A stretch of 64,000 nucleotides of DNA from Epiperipatus broadwayi (GCA_028023455.1 JAQFVV010012400.1:17229490-17293489), one strand, 5' to 3'; positions 1 through 12,775 are shown, counted from the first letter of the stretch. Program-made: numbers and translations. Notes: a model not told the origin generated them from the letters alone.

Positions 1-2472
1 CTCTGTTAAAGTCTCAGCTTAATCTTTAAAGCAATCTGTCTTTATTATAAATTTTGAATATTCCTTTAATATTTTTTAAAAATTATTTTACGTATTTTTC
101 TTATTATTGTATGTAGTGTAGTCTTAATTTTAAGACTCAATTTTTTTAAAATTTATTTATCCAAGAGAGTATTGAGAGTTTCTATTTTATATAATTCATA
201 TTCCCTTTTTATATTACTAACTTTTAATAAATGCTTTGGAAGACATTCGTAATTTTCTTTTAACTCACCTATCCCTCTTTGTTATATGGTAATTAATTTG
301 AATAAGTTTAGTTTGCATTTCCTGCAGACCGCAAATCTTTTGGCTGGCAGTTTACTGAATATAGTGTTCTGTTTTTTTCCTAGATTGGTGATTTTTTTCC
401 TCTTTAAGATTGTGTAAAATTGTAATATTTTCTTGTTATATTTTTCTTTCTTGTATTAGGGTCAACCTTGAATTATCTTGAACATGGTTAATCATGAGCT
501 GTTCTGCAGACATATGATATTATTGGTTCTGATGCTTTATTCTGAGCCAAGGAAAACTCACCTGCACTGTTTCATATCCCTACAAGACTCCTTTTGTTTG
601 AAATCTCTAAATAGGGAAACTGGAATTTGTTTTATAAACCTCTGGCAGAAAGATATTATAAACCCCTCTTTTTAAATTATAGGTAAGAAAACAAACTTAT
701 CTGCCAGAGTGTTTAATGTTTCAAAACTCATGTACACTCTCTAACAAATACACCAGTAAAATCTAGGTCAAACTCTTAAATTTTGTTTGCCTGAGATTTA
801 TTTATTTTTTGCTTGAATTTAATAAATTTTAAAAATTATTTAAAATTAGTTTGACTGATGTTTGTCTTTGTCAATTGTGTGAACAATTATAAAGATCTCT
901 TTCTTTTCCTTGGCTTATCTGGTAGTGTTCATCATCATTAACCTTTGATCACTGTAAATTAAATTTTCTAGATTGTTAATGACCTAGTGGCACCTTCGGT
1001 AACTAAAAGAAGATAGAAGTGACCAGTACAATATATATATATGCACTAGAATAAAAACTACAAACATTTTTTAAATGCCTATATAAAATTGAAGATTAAT
1101 ATCATTTGCTATAGCCAGCTTATGGCATATTCTGTCATCTTGAGTAGCAATACGTTAATATTTAAATCTTATTAAACTCTCACACCAGTAACGTTCCCAT
1201 GAGAATTACCTATTTTTCATAAATTGTGAATACTAATACAATTACACTGTTTATTCAATACATTATTTGTACTATTTATAAAATATGACTCCTTAATTTT
1301 TTATGACAAATAAACTATAATATTTAAGACATATATAATCCAATTAGATATTATGAGATATATTCTCCATTGACATCAGTTTAATAAAGTAGGTGATTAC
1401 ACATTAAACTTCACCTATAAAAATGTTTAATCTAAAATATGCATACCCATTTGACATAAAACATATTATTGAACATATACACTCTTGAAATACAAAAAAG
1501 TTAATATTTCTAATCTTTATAATAAATAATTGAAATGGAATATAATAAACTTAAGTCTGCCTATTGGTTCAACTTGTTCTAAATAAGATACCAATGAATG
1601 GTTGTTATGATATTGTTCTTTTAGATTCTCAATATTTATAGGTTATATATTACTAAAATAATTGATAGCCAATAAATAAGAGGATAATATTTTAAATCAA
1701 ATTTATAATTATTAAAATTTGAGATATAAATTTAAATTTAGATCACTTAACTCTCTTATATTTCATGCATGATTATTTAACTCAAAACCCAACAAACAAT
1801 TATATTAATAAATATTATATAATTATATACATTAGTAAATCAATACATATTATCATACAACTTGGTTAATCATTCTCTAACATGAGATCACAGTTCCAAT
1901 GTCTATTCCTTGAATTATATATCGGCCATATTTTGGTACTCCAACTAAAGTAGAAGTATCATAAAAAGTTATTCGATACAAAATACATTTTGTTAATTTT
2001 AATATTCTCTAAATATTAAAATTATCCTTTTGTTTAGCATGTATTTGATATTATAAGACATTATGAATGAATAGACACTGGTTTTTATTCATAATACAAT
2101 GCAAAATAAATCAATTTAAATCTTAATTTGAAAGAACTCATCAATATCACAAAACTATATCTGCAGATGAAAATAATCATTATATACAATTTCTGTTGTT
2201 GGCTTTTATATTCCATTATTGAAATGTAAGCGATATCCATTTCTAGTAAATAAATATTCAGACCATTTTGAATGCAATGAATTACTTTTCATTTCTTTAA
2301 CAAATTCTCATTCCCTTAACAAATTCTCCATATTCCTGTTCAGTAGTTTGGACAAATATTCTTCTTCTTACCTTGTCATTTTATATGATTGATAATCAAA
2401 TACTTTTGAAAATAAATTTAAAAAAAATTATATCAAAAAACTTAGATTTGATTCTATTAAAGTCAAGATGTC
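1..2472. other. AT-rich spacer, no gene recognised
   Basis: Long AT-rich stretch with stop codons in all frames. The only frame of note (478-675, 65 codons) shows no family motif and has no convincing start context. I see no tRNA-like boxes, terminal repeats or splice-bounded exon here. Confidence 0.6.
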
Positions 2473-2555
2473 AGAGAGAGAGGGAGAGGGAGGGAGAGGA
2501 GAGAGAGAGGAAGAGAGAGAGGGAGGGAGGGGGAGGGAGAGAGAGAGAAAGAGAG
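2473..2555. repeat. GA-rich microsatellite
   Basis: About 83 bases consisting almost only of G and A on the plus strand: (GA)n interrupted by GGGA units and a short G-run near 2530. It produces a spurious Arg/Glu-rich frame. It is a purine mirror-type tract able in principle to form triplex DNA. No gene is implied. Confidence 0.95.
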
Positions 2556-3344
2556 TTCAAACCATTAAGTTTTATTTATAATCTTTTTAATTAACATAAA
2601 AACTAAGGTAATGCTCTTTTATAACACTTATGTCAAATTTATCCAGTGTTCCAAAAGTACAATTTTAATATATAATAATAATAGCAAATAAAAAGAAATA
2701 TATTTCATAATTATTACATATAATAAACAATATTTACATTTTAAAAATATAAATAATATTCTTTTAATTCAATACAAACTAAAATAATTTATATTACATT
2801 CTTACCATACTATACTGGAAATATATATTCTATACATATTTCCTCAATATAATATTATATATATATATAAACAAAACAAAAGACATACTTAAGACATTAA
2901 ATATTTATGTGTATTATTTGTAATCTACTATTTGTGAATGCAATAACCAAAATACATATAAGAAAGAAAAAATAATAATTTTATCAAAAGTATAATAAAC
3001 ATTATTATTTATAAGTGCTTTTTTTAAAATGAATAAAATCAATTCATAATTTTTATATTGCAATTAATAATAAATATTTCTTATCTTAATATTCTTGTTA
3101 CCATAGTAACATATTTCAATGCTCCTAGGTCAATATATTTACTATTAAAATCAATTTAAAAAAATTAAAAAATTGATCAACATGGGTATGAGAATCATAT
3201 TGGTATCAACAAGGATTTTGAGCATTTCATCATCAGATTTTCAATGATATGGATGGCTGAAGCGTTGGAGGGTGAAGAAGATTGAAATCTGTTCATTAAA
3301 GTTTGAAAATTTGCTCTCTTACTATAAACTAAGCACTGAATTAT
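2556..3344. other. AT-rich spacer
   Basis: Very AT-rich sequence with (TA)n tracts near 2858. No reading frame, RNA gene or repeat boundary was recognised. Confidence 0.5.
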
Positions 3345-3577
3345 ATATATGTGTGGGACTCGACCAACTAATGAATGCTTGTTCAGCATAAAATACATAT
3401 GTTGGAGATCATTTACCTTTTTCACATGTATGTGGTCATGTTATCAGTTGTATAAGATGAAGTGGATAGCTATAGGAAGCTTGCAAGTTTGAGTTTTAAT
3501 CCCTTATAATTACATTAAGTTTAGTATAGACAATATACTTGTATTCAAATATTATATATATATATATAACTGACATA
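3345..3577 (+). repeat. Dispersed tRNA-like repeat, family S1, copy 1
   Basis: This segment matches 52768-52960 (plus strand) and the reverse complement of 53047-53192. Its 3' half matches 4915-5010 and its 5' half matches 58500-58590. Shared landmarks in order are a GTGTGGGA start, a TTCAGCATAAAATAC block, CATGTATGTGGTCATG, TATCAGTTGTATAAG, a box resembling a pol III B box (GAGTTTTAATCCC; GGTTCAAATCCCC in the 4.9-kb copy), and a tail ATTACATTAAGTTTAGTATAGA. The B-box-like core followed by an AT tail suggests a tRNA-derived SINE. No strong A box is visible, so the class is inferred. The frame on the opposite strand at 3195-3425 is taken to be chance. Confidence 0.6.
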
Positions 3578-4033
3578 ATTTTAGTAAATAGATTCAAGAA
3601 GCCACATCATCCTTCTCCAGATATTTTTTATATTTTACTTTAAGATTCAAAAACCAATACTACTTCTTATGCTATTTAAATAAATTAATTAATATTTTGT
3701 TAATAATTAATAAATATATTTTTAAAAAAGCAAATGGTTTATACAATAAACCAAATCATCATTTATAGTCAATTTCAAGGGAAAATGGATTAAAACTGAC
3801 TTTGATAATAATTACAGATCTAAAGCCATACTTCTGTCTATATTTAAAATATTTGAGAAATATTTATAGGCTACTATTAAAAATTATTTATTTAATTTTT
3901 TTTAAAATCACAATATGGGTTTTTGAAAAGTTTTAATCTTTTTTTTAAATCTACATCAATGATACTAGTTGTATCTGTAATAAAAAATTAATTTACCACT
4001 ATGAAGATATTATTTTAATTACTAATATTTAAA
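3578..4033. other. AT-rich spacer
   Basis: No coding or repeat structure recognised beyond A/T runs. Confidence 0.5.
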
Positions 4034-4908
4034 TACACCTGGGTCTCTTTTTACGCGGACTTATTTAACACGATTTTGAAGTTACGCGATTCGTGTTTCA
4101 CCGGAAGTCGATTTCCGATAATGCGCTATTACTTTAAATAATAAATTTCGCGCACTTACATTATTTTGAAAGTAATAGCACATTATTGGAATTCGACTTT
4201 CATCTTAGTAATTGCAATATTTTCAGTGCTTTATAATAGTAAGATTTTATGCAATAATGAAATTAAAATCATGATTTCCACATTTTATGTATATAAACAT
4301 ATTAAATTTTACAAGATTATAATGTAAATTTGTTCAAACATTGTGCGTGTTAATTTTGCATTTTAAATCACATTCTGTTTTTGCTTTTTAAAAAAGAATG
4401 TAATCAATTATTATTTTCTTATTAATGACACTAATCATTAACGTGCTCTTAAATTCCAATGAGAGTTAAATGGTTGTATGTCTGGATATCGCGAGCTTCA
4501 TAAACAATTAATAAAATCATCGTCTCAAAGATTAAGTACTAATTATGTTGTCACCAGAAAATCATAATAATTAAAATGTGTATAAAAATGTAAATTACTG
4601 AACTGTAAATTATGCATAAAAATATATTATTTTGAATAAAATTAAATATTACAGTTAAAAAAAGTTTGTCTTGTATCAATTTTTTTCAAATTTGAAAATT
4701 TTTATTAGTCATATTTTATTTCATTATTTTTTTTTTTGCGCGAATTTTAAAGTAATTTTACGTTGGTGCTTTGCTTTTACGCGAATTTTGAAAAATCACA
4801 GACCACATCACCCCATTTTCAATGTAAGTTACGTCTATTTTTGCACGATTTCATTTGCGCATGTTTTCTGAGGAACCTATCTATTGCATAAAACGAGACC
4901 CAGGTGTA
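4034..4908. mobile_element. Non-autonomous DNA transposon with terminal inverted repeats
   Basis: The ends carry a perfect 14-bp inverted repeat, TACACCTGGGTCTC at 4034-4047 and its reverse complement at 4895-4908. It extends imperfectly inward through a TTTTACGC/TTTTATGC block to about 24 bp. The subterminal parts contain repeated CpG-bearing motifs of the type TTTACGCGAATTTTGA (4070-4100, 4735-4800), which stand out from the AT-only surroundings and resemble the subterminal transposase-binding repeats of some DNA transposons. There is no transposase frame, so at 875 bp it is a MITE-like derivative. I could not see a clear target-site duplication, so the superfamily is not assigned. Confidence 0.7.
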
Positions 4909-4914
4909 AAAGTA

Positions 4915-5010
4915 TAATATATATAAGCTGGAATGGATGACTGAAGTAAGCATGAAAGTCTGGGTTCAAATCCCCTCTAATTATTTTAATTAGTATAAAT
5001 TCAAATCTAG
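4915..5010 (+). repeat. S1 dispersed repeat, 3' fragment
   Basis: The core GTCTGGGTTCAAATCCCC, followed by TCTAATTATTTTAATTAGTATA, matches the 3' half of the S1 repeat at 3345. It is the copy with the most canonical B-box-like sequence (GGTTCAAATCC). It directly abuts the right end of the DNA transposon at 4908. Confidence 0.55.
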
Positions 5011-5198
5011 AAGTTATTTTCAAAAATCTTCAAACCAACTATAATAAAATTATTGTGTTGTGCTAAAAAAAATATTATTAATAAAATAAAAGCAAAATTT
5101 ATGTTAATATTTTAACCTCATTTAAAAAGAGAAAGTTTTAATATTTTCACCTACTCCAGCACAGTACTAACTCTCAGAATTTTAATGACTCATGCATG

Positions 5199-5261
5199 CA
5201 GAATGAAGAGGTTGAAAAGATTAAATATCTTGGTGTTATTATTGATAATAGAATATCATAA
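5199..5261 (+). pseudogene. LINE reverse-transcriptase fragment (YLG motif)
   Basis: A 20-codon stretch reads NEEVEKIKYLGVIIDNRIS before a stop. The pattern 'KYLGV-I-D' is typical of the end of the palm/thumb region of non-LTR retrotransposon reverse transcriptases. Nothing recognisable remains on either side in frame. This is a short relic, and the call rests on one motif. Confidence 0.45.
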
Positions 5262-5850
5262 TAAAATCATATTAATGTACAATAAAAACCATGTGCTATG
5301 TTCAGCTAAAAGCTAGGCATCACCTTCCTCCATGTAACCTAATCTTCACTGGAAGATAATGTAGGGAAGGTTAATCCCCCTTTACAAAGTCTGCAACCAC
5401 CTCCTTCAACCAAGAGCATGAAAAGTCTCTGCCTACATCTGTCTCACCTGGAAATTCAAGAGGAAAACCAAATGAATAAAAATTGCTATTTTCATATACC
5501 CAGAATTGCTGCAGATTCAGAAAAAGACAAATTTAACCAGGCCCATGTTTAGAAGCCTTCAAGAAGAAACTCCATTAGGAAAAACTAAAATTGCATCTGG
5601 AAAGGCCTCCATATCAAGAAAACTATGGCTATAGGTATTATTTTCTTTTATGTGTGCACATTCTAATTTTTTTCTTTTGTTAATAGAAACATTTTTTTTT
5701 TTGTTTCATAAAGATAATAATAATTTTTTTTATAAGAATTGGTAATGGTAAAACTTTCATTAAGTTAATGTTTTCAAATTGTGAATTTTTTCCTAAAACT
5801 CAGTCAGTTTTCTCTTACAAATTGTGAAATAGCTTTTTAAAAAAAAGAAG
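5262..5850. other. Unassigned sequence, less AT-rich at 5300-5630
   Basis: The part at about 5300-5630 is richer in C than its surroundings and looks like decayed coding DNA, but I recognise no family. The rest is A/T runs. Confidence 0.3.
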
Positions 5851-5990
5851 TCAAGCATTGTTAGCCGAGAGGTCATCGCACCTGCCTTGCAAGCAAGTAG
5901 TTGGTTGCAGACGGGTGTGGGTTTGCGTCCCGGCCGATGTTATGACATATGAAAAAAAAAAAAAAAAGAATAATAATAAACAATAATAAT
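5851..5990 (+). mobile_element. tRNA-derived SINE with poly-A tail
   Basis: The head TCAAGCATTG is followed by a tRNA-like body: TAGCCGAGAGGTCATCGCA resembles a D-arm/A-box region, CCTTGCAAG lies where an anticodon loop would be, and GGGTTTGCGTCCCGGC has a B-box-like layout. A run of 15 A then an (AAT)n tail begins at 5952. The order tRNA-like head then A-rich tail is that of a SINE moved by a LINE. A second copy of the head occurs at 45636. The tRNA fold is degraded, so this is not an active tRNA gene. Confidence 0.75.
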
Positions 5991-6374
5991 AATAAATCTG
6001 TTGTTAAGTACATTTTTTTCCTAAACTGAATCAAAGATTATCTTTGATTCTGAACATGTTTAATTACTTCTTAAATATTTGAAAGAAATTAAAACAAAGA
6101 TTGTTCTTTTTGATTTTGAAATGTTTAACAAACTTTTAGTTATTTTTTAAAAAATAACTTAATGAATTGAAAGTTAATCCATAAATAAAAATTAATTGAT
6201 AGTTTAATATAATTTTATCAAACTGTATATTTATTTATTTTTATGATGAAATAGATGTTTGAAATGATCTATTATCATGTCATTAGAGCATTGATTATAA
6301 TCATCATGTTTTAACATCACAACACTATTTTTGGTTGTATTTTTATGGATTAAACTATAGTTTAAATAATTGTC
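5991..6374. other. AT-rich spacer
   Basis: No gene seen. A/T-rich with short inverted motifs only. Confidence 0.5.
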
Positions 6375-6445
6375 CAACCTGGAAAAGGCTCAATAGTTAG
6401 CCTGATCCACAGGAGACTTATTTCAAATCCAGCCACAAGTTTGAC
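6375..6445 (+). repeat. tRNA-like SINE remnant
   Basis: GGCTCAATAGTTAGCC resembles an A box and TTTCAAATCCAGCC resembles a B box, about 35 bp apart. No flanking repeat or tail is clear. It is called only from the spacing of these two boxes. Confidence 0.3.
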
Positions 6446-6739
6446 TGTTGATTTATTTTGATAGATCATTCATGATGATTAATGATTATTATTTTTGGGA
6501 AGTGCTGGTGAACTTATAATTACCTATGTGGATCTCACAGGGTGATCTATTATGCTCATCCCTTTTGAGATTAAATTTTATTTTATTTTTAACTTGATGA
6601 TAAAAATACAATTTTTTAGATCCCTCATGATTTAAACCCCATTTTTCTGTAGAGTTACAAATGGTTAAGTAATTTAGAGTAGTTGATGTTCATGTACTGG
6701 TGACTATCAACCCAGGTATGATCCTGTATTTCCCTTTAG

Positions 6740-7215
6740 TGTTACAATGTATGTGTGGGCATATATATATTTATAATAGTGTTACAATGTATGTATATAT
6801 ATATATAGTAACCAAATTATTTATGTGATATAGTAACTCAAATATTTATTAAAACAAGTTGTCCTTAAAATCATTGTAACTAAAATACATTGTAGCCAAA
6901 ATATTAATTATCAATCAAAAGGGCATTGTAACTTAAAATAATTTCTACTTAAGATTTTTCATACATTGTAGCTAAAATATCATATCCACTTAATATTCTC
7001 ACAATATATATAATGTCTGTGTCTTGAGGGAGAAAAATGATGATGAGATAGATATAAATCAACTGCAAGATAGCAAAATAATATCATAATAATAATGATT
7101 AGAAACTAATCATTTCAGTTAGTTGGGCAGCTATTGTATCCTCAATAAACAAGTAGGAACACATTGTAACTTAAATAAACTATTAAGACATTGTAACTTA
7201 TCAAATAACATCAAG
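6740..7215 (+). repeat. Irregular interspersed 'acattgtaac' repeat
   Basis: The motif (A)CATTGTAACT(T)AAA(A)T and close variants recur at unequal distances from about 6840 to 7200, with related TGTTACAATGTATG at 6738 and 6780. Spacing varies, so it is not a clean tandem array. It could be an eroded minisatellite. Confidence 0.5.
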
Positions 7216-10200
7216 TGGGTGAGTACCTTGGTAACACAATGGAAGTACTTCATCAATAAATTCAACAGTAAATTTTACCCACTTTTACCTCTTGGTTTTA
7301 TATTAAGTGAACATCTAAGTGAATATGTAGTGATTATGGTCTATCAGGGCACCACTAGGTTATCTGAACCTAGACAAAGTTATATTCTAAAACCTTTTCA
7401 AATGTACTGGGTTTAAACCCCTTTGGTACCTTATTTATAACAAAATGTAGGATTTTTTATTTTAAACCCATATCACCGTATGCACCAATATTAAGATAAA
7501 CACAAAACATCCTTAAGCTATAGTGGTGTACATAATAAAATGCATCATACAGAAATTATCTCCCAGATTTTAATATGCTAAATGCATTTTAATATCTTCA
7601 TAAGTTTTACTAGCTCGTATTACACTATTAATTTAGGGTGGCAATTCACTCATCCTTGAATGATGTAGATGATGGAATGGTGGTTATTATATTATCATGA
7701 AATCATTATATATTTATGGCCTTTAAACATTTATCTAGCTCATTAATTGAAACATGTGATGATGATGATGCAGATACTTCCAGCAACAGCTTTAAAACTA
7801 AGCCTAATATGAAATTTAGTTTTTAGAAATTCATAACTATTTGGCTAATTTTAGTATATCTAAATTAGAACTTCAACAGTTAATATTCACCAGTGATGAT
7901 GAATGATCACAACTAATAAAGAATACTATTAATGAAAATATATGCCTCGTTTAATAAAACAAATTAACATTTATTACTGCATTACTAACATATACATACA
8001 ATTTAAAGATAGAAATGAAAATTTATATGACTAATAGTTATAAGTTATTATATTGAACTCATAAGATTAATATTAAATTCTTCCCCCTTTTCCGTTAATG
8101 ACAACATCCAACGTTTATCATAGTATAATGTATATCAGTTTGAATAATGAATTGCTAAAATTTTCCATCCACAAAAAATATTTCATATAAAAAATAAACA
8201 CTCTTTGTGCACTCATACTTTTATATCTTTATACATCTAAACTTAACATATAAAGTAGAATGATTAATTAGAAAAAGTGTTAGTCAAATCAAAAAGAAAA
8301 AGATTTCCAGAAACAAGTTTTGAATTACTTATCTCTCCCCTCTCTAAGCTATTGAGATTGCTACTCTTTAACTAAAAAAAACAACAATCTAAATATTTTT
8401 AATGCTAAAAGCCTATTATCACATTCATATGCAATTATATACTTATGGCAAGCATTGTTATATTAACATGTATGTGTGTGTTGATCCCCATTATAAATAA
8501 AATATTATTTTAAAACAAATAATAATACAAAAAAATCTTTTACATATTAACAAACATTTCATAAATTTAAATTAATATACAATTACAACCTTTAGAAAAC
8601 AAAATTCATCAAGCATACATAAAATCATTAGTCAAGCTTATAGCTATTATTACTGAAGAAATATTTGGCTTAACTCGATTTTAGTTCTCAAAGTTTAGAC
8701 ATAAGAAGAGATAAAACTTTATTGCTAAAAATTTTACTAATAGTCCCTGATATCATAAAAGAAAAATATATAATGAAAATTCATATTACCAGTCCCTTTT
8801 ATTTTGTTGAGGCTTCCAAGAGTTCAAACTCAGCTTGTTAAATGTCTCTACATTTTGCAACAAACACATACCAATCTGTACTATGGGTATATGCCCAATT
8901 TCTGTGGTTCACTGGAACAGTCTTCCTTTGCTTGACTTGAGGTTTGTAATTCTTTTATGGTGATGATGATGATAAAGTTATTTGCTTCAGTAGAAACCAT
9001 TTGGCACTGAAACTGTTTCTTCTTTTCCTGTTCAGCATAATTCTTCCAATAGATGGAGGATATCTGTTGTTCTCATATTTATAATTTTTCTGGGGTTTAA
9101 ACTCAGTCACTGGAATCTGAACCTGCATGGTTTAACACTTATCAGCAGATTATTTATTTTTATTTAGCTTTTAAATGCAGGTGAATGTTTTCTTCTACTT
9201 AAAATATGGATGAGCAGTCAGTTTCTCCCAATCAATTATCAGGTGTAGAATACTTTTGATTCAGACTTCTTTTTTATATGATGTGTGGGCTGATGGCTGG
9301 TAGCCAGATAAAATATATATAGATTTTAATCTGCCATTTCATTTATATTAATCTTCAAGAAAAAAATTTATATTAAAAAAATGATTTCAATTGATATCTC
9401 GCAGAATTTAAAGCTTGTCTTTCCCCCAGTTTCAATATTTAAAATTCTCTTTTTCTAATTGACGTTCCAGGCTTTTTTATAATTTCTTTTTTTTTTTATT
9501 TTCAGTCAACTTATCTAATTAGACTGACTATGTGATTTTTCTTTAACTGCTGATAAAAAAAATAATAAATTCACAATATGGTTTCTGGATAAATTCTGTT
9601 TTGAAGGAAAATTATCTTAATGGTTTTTTTTCTCACCCTACTGACAAATTTTGCACTACTATGAAATCTCATCTCTTCTCTTTGATGTGAAGATTTTCAG
9701 CTGGACTTCTAAGTTTTAAGAAATACAGATACAAACAAGAAGTCTTTATAGCAACAAAACCTTTGAGTAAAAAAAATAATTTAACAGAATTGTCTCTTTT
9801 TTCCAATATGTGTAACTGTAGATTTATTTATGCAATATCCCCACACACCCTCTGTCCTTCAAATCATTTATAAAAACTGGCCTATTAAAATAATCTGAAT
9901 GCTTCTTAGAAACTATACTTTTAATATCTAAAATTAAATTCTTAAAACTTTTAAACCCAAATTATAACTATAGAAAACAAAATAGAAATAGAGAATAAAA
10001 ATAGCAGAATCAAGCAAGTGTAGATTAATTTTGAAGAAAGTTAATATTTGAAATATGAAAATGACAAACTAAAATAGCTTGTCCACAGACAAAACTGTCT
10101 ATATGCATTATAACTTTACTTTTAAAAAGTAACTATTAAATAATTAAAAGGTATGTACTACTCTTTTTGAGTTTTGTCAACACACAAACAAATAAAGAAC

Positions 10201-10483
10201 ATAACTGTTTTCCTCACTCTCCTTCTGTCTTAGGCTTTAGGAATTTGATCCTGTAGGGTTTAAACAAGGGTGCCCTATAGCTATCTTTCCTATATAAAAA
10301 TGTGATGACGATCTTTAGTTCCATATTTCCTTTCATGCACATGACTACAAATTTAGCCACTGGCTAAATTGAAATGGGCACAACATATATATATATATTA
10401 ATCCTAGCAGTTTTTATTTAAGAATCCATTTAAACATAATTGATCCTCATTTTCATAATATACATTTTATAAAATATACATTT
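7216..10483. other. AT-rich spacer without recognised genes
   Basis: The longest frame (7123-7416, 97 codons) has no family features and is judged chance. A B-box-like GGGTTTAAACCCC lies at about 7408, and short (GATGAT)n tracts lie at 7756 and 8960. A pyrimidine-rich zone with poly-T lies around 9420-9500. Nothing else was recognised. Confidence 0.45.
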
Positions 10484-11549
10484 TATAATAGGAACCAGGT
10501 TTGAACCATGTTACAAAAAGGGATTCTAGATAGCCACACATATACGTAGATGTGAGAATCAGATGTATATATTTAATTGAGTCAAAATGACTGAATAAAT
10601 TAACCAAGATAGGCTTAAGGGTTTTTTGTGCTTATTTGTTTTAGTGGAATATGTGTATAAATATGTTATTATATAATCAAATGTATAAAAAGAATTTTCT
10701 GTAAAAAACGTATAATGTATATATTTTTTCTCTTGTGTATAATTTTGTTTTATTTAATAAAATAAAATATGTTGATGATAAAAAATGAAAACAAATGTTA
10801 ATCTACGGAATGCTTTTACCATATGTATTGTGTAAAGTTATTTTTAAACTTTCTAACGAAATTTTTAAGATAAAAAAAAATTTGCTAAAATGTTTTCTTT
10901 TGTAAAAAGAAATGAGAAGAAAAAAGAAGTCGTATCAAGGCGATAGAACTTTTTAAAAAAATAAAAATTTAAGATTAAAAAAAACTTGCTAAAATGTTTT
11001 CTTTTGTAAAAAGAAATGAGAAGAAAAAAGAAATCGGATCAAGGTGATAGAACTCTTTTTTAAAAAAAGAAAAGAAAAATCAAGAGACTGGGTTATTATG
11101 ATTATCTTTTAACTGCTGTTTATTAATTAAGATTCAAAGTAATTGACTTATGATATTGGAAGAAAAATATATGCCAGCTGACATGAGCATGTTGAGGTAA
11201 AATCCTAAATGTTCTGGGCTTTTATTCCACAACTCCATGAAGGAATCAAAAAATAATATATGATCCTCTCATTGTTTGGAATTAAAATCCACATCCATAG
11301 TCATTTGTCTCATCAAATCTTGTGATTCATCATCATCTCATCAGAAGTTTTAAAGCAAAGATATTCTCTTAGACAATCTTTATGGCCACTGTTTTTACTA
11401 AGTAAGCTTACTCTGTGTATATACGAATGATTTAATTTCCTGAGGACTAAATGTAATATACATGTTTTTTTAAATTTATAATCATATAAATTATATATTT
11501 GCAGTTTGTAATTTCTTTATATTTAAGTCATGTAAACAATACTCAAGAT
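10484..11549 (+). mobile_element. Gypsy element C: 5' two-thirds of left LTR
   Basis: This segment aligns colinearly with the first ~970 bp of the right LTR of element C (40769-41735). Both share GGAACCAGGTTTGAA near the start, then blocks such as GATATTGGAAGAAAAATATATG (given here only as position 11155) and the end AAACAATACTCAAG (11533). The match stops abruptly at 11549, where element A begins. The missing LTR 3' part appears at 37345-37912. The simplest reading is that one LTR was interrupted by later insertions. Alternatively this is an unrelated truncated copy of the same family. Confidence 0.75.
10870..11075 (+). repeat. Tandem duplication, period 104 bp
   Basis: Two adjacent copies beginning TTGCTAAAATGTTTTC at 10882 and 10986 are nearly identical over about 90 bp, including CAAGGCGATAGAAC/CAAGGTGATAGAAC. 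The corresponding part of the right LTR at about 41150 lacks this duplication, so it arose in the left copy after LTR synthesis or is private to this copy. Confidence 0.85.
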
Positions 11550-12335
11550 AAAGTATCCATCAGAAGCAGCCAACAACAAGCAATATCCACATTCCAAAAA
11601 TCCTAGGTAAACATTTATTTATTATCATTTATACATAGTAACCACCGCTGTAATTTGTTAATCCTACCAAGTAAAGTAATTTGAACTCTTAAGCATACAT
11701 AAAATGAACTATTGATATGCGTGTATGGGAATGTGAGATAATTTAACGATGTCACATATTTTTTATGCTTTTCACCAAATATATGTTATAATGTGTTAAT
11801 TTAAAAATGTGCGTGTATTAAATTAGATTATCAAGATGTTTAAATTTAGTAAATTAATGTTGGTTAATAAATTATCTTTAAAACTTAATTAATTTTTGAT
11901 TAAAATAAATTGTCTTTAAACTTAAACTTCATTTGTCGGTCAATTCTTTTTACCAACCTTTTTTATTAATTCTTTCCACCAATAATTTTGTATAACTTTG
12001 TTATTGAATTAAAATTAGACTGAGCTAGTTTTAGGGAATGTTTTGAGCGCTGGATTATGAGCCTACTGCCTGAATATGTTACTCCTTGGACTAGCTGGTG
12101 CCCTGGGGTTTACTCCGAAACAAATAAAGTATTTGAATAGTAGGGGTTTGAATCTAGCAGGCGAGGTGGGCCATTGTTGATAGTTAAAGCTATCAATAAG
12201 ATCTCCCATTTTGCTCGAACGTGCCGGCTCGTTCACGTAACATTTATAAGATTATAAATGTATTATGGAATTTGAAACTGGTCAAAATTTATATATACGT
12301 ATAAGTAAGTGGTTTTAGCGGTTCAACCCGGTACA
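11550..12335 (+). mobile_element. Element A LTR1 (5'-truncated)
   Basis: It matches the last ~790 bp of LTR2 and LTR3, from CATCAGAAGCAG through TCCTAGGTAAAC (11601) to the terminal GGTACA. The upstream part present in the other two copies, including the TATA-like box, is absent. The break coincides with the end of the element C LTR match, so a deletion at the junction is likely. Confidence 0.8.
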
Positions 12336-12339
12336 TAAA

Positions 12340-12362
12340 TGGCTTTTCCCAACGTTTGGGGC
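12340..12362 (+). promoter_or_regulatory. Primer-binding-like site of element A
   Basis: Five bases after the LTR end, the sequence runs TGGCTTTTCCCAACG then TTTGGGGC. With a small insertion it resembles the TGGCGCCCAACGTGGGGC type found after the 5' LTR of many invertebrate Gypsy elements. Its position is right for minus-strand priming. The insertion suggests it is degraded. Confidence 0.5.
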
Positions 12363-12775
12363 TGGACCTAAGAAACAATAGTAAATAAATGCTTTGTTTC
12401 TTGTTTAAAAAATTTTTTTTCTATACAAAAGCTAAATTACGTACGTCAAGTGGTATTAATTTAAAAAAAAAAAAAAAAGAATTGACCGAAACCTTTTTTC
12501 CCCTTTAAATGAAGAGAGATTTATGCTATTTATGTTAGTTGAAATAAATCATTATGTTAAATCGGAGACAGTTGGGTGTTTGGGCCGAGTTAAGCATTAA
12601 GATCGGGTAGAAATAAATGGACAAAGGAGGGGTGAAGTCAGCATGTATTTCCAGTTTAGTAAGAAATAAATAAAATAATAATTAGTAAACTTATTAAAGT
12701 GAATAAAATACGGTATTAAAAATAATGATAAAAAGTGTTTAAAATTATAAATTATATATAATAAAAAAAGCCAAA

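Noticed and set aside
2373-2594. Arg/Glu-rich frame
   Set aside because: Produced by the GA microsatellite.
5851-5950. Functional tRNA gene
   Set aside because: The stems do not pair as a cloverleaf and a poly-A tail follows, so SINE is the better call.
7123-7416. 97-codon plus frame
   Set aside because: No family motif and it runs through the irregular ACATTGTAAC repeat. The final third ends in a tRNA-like B-box region.
12010-12200. tRNA-like SINE inside the element A LTR (GGGGTTTGAATCTAGC)
   Set aside because: The B-box-like word is conserved in all three LTRs as part of the LTR. There is no A box at proper distance and no tail.
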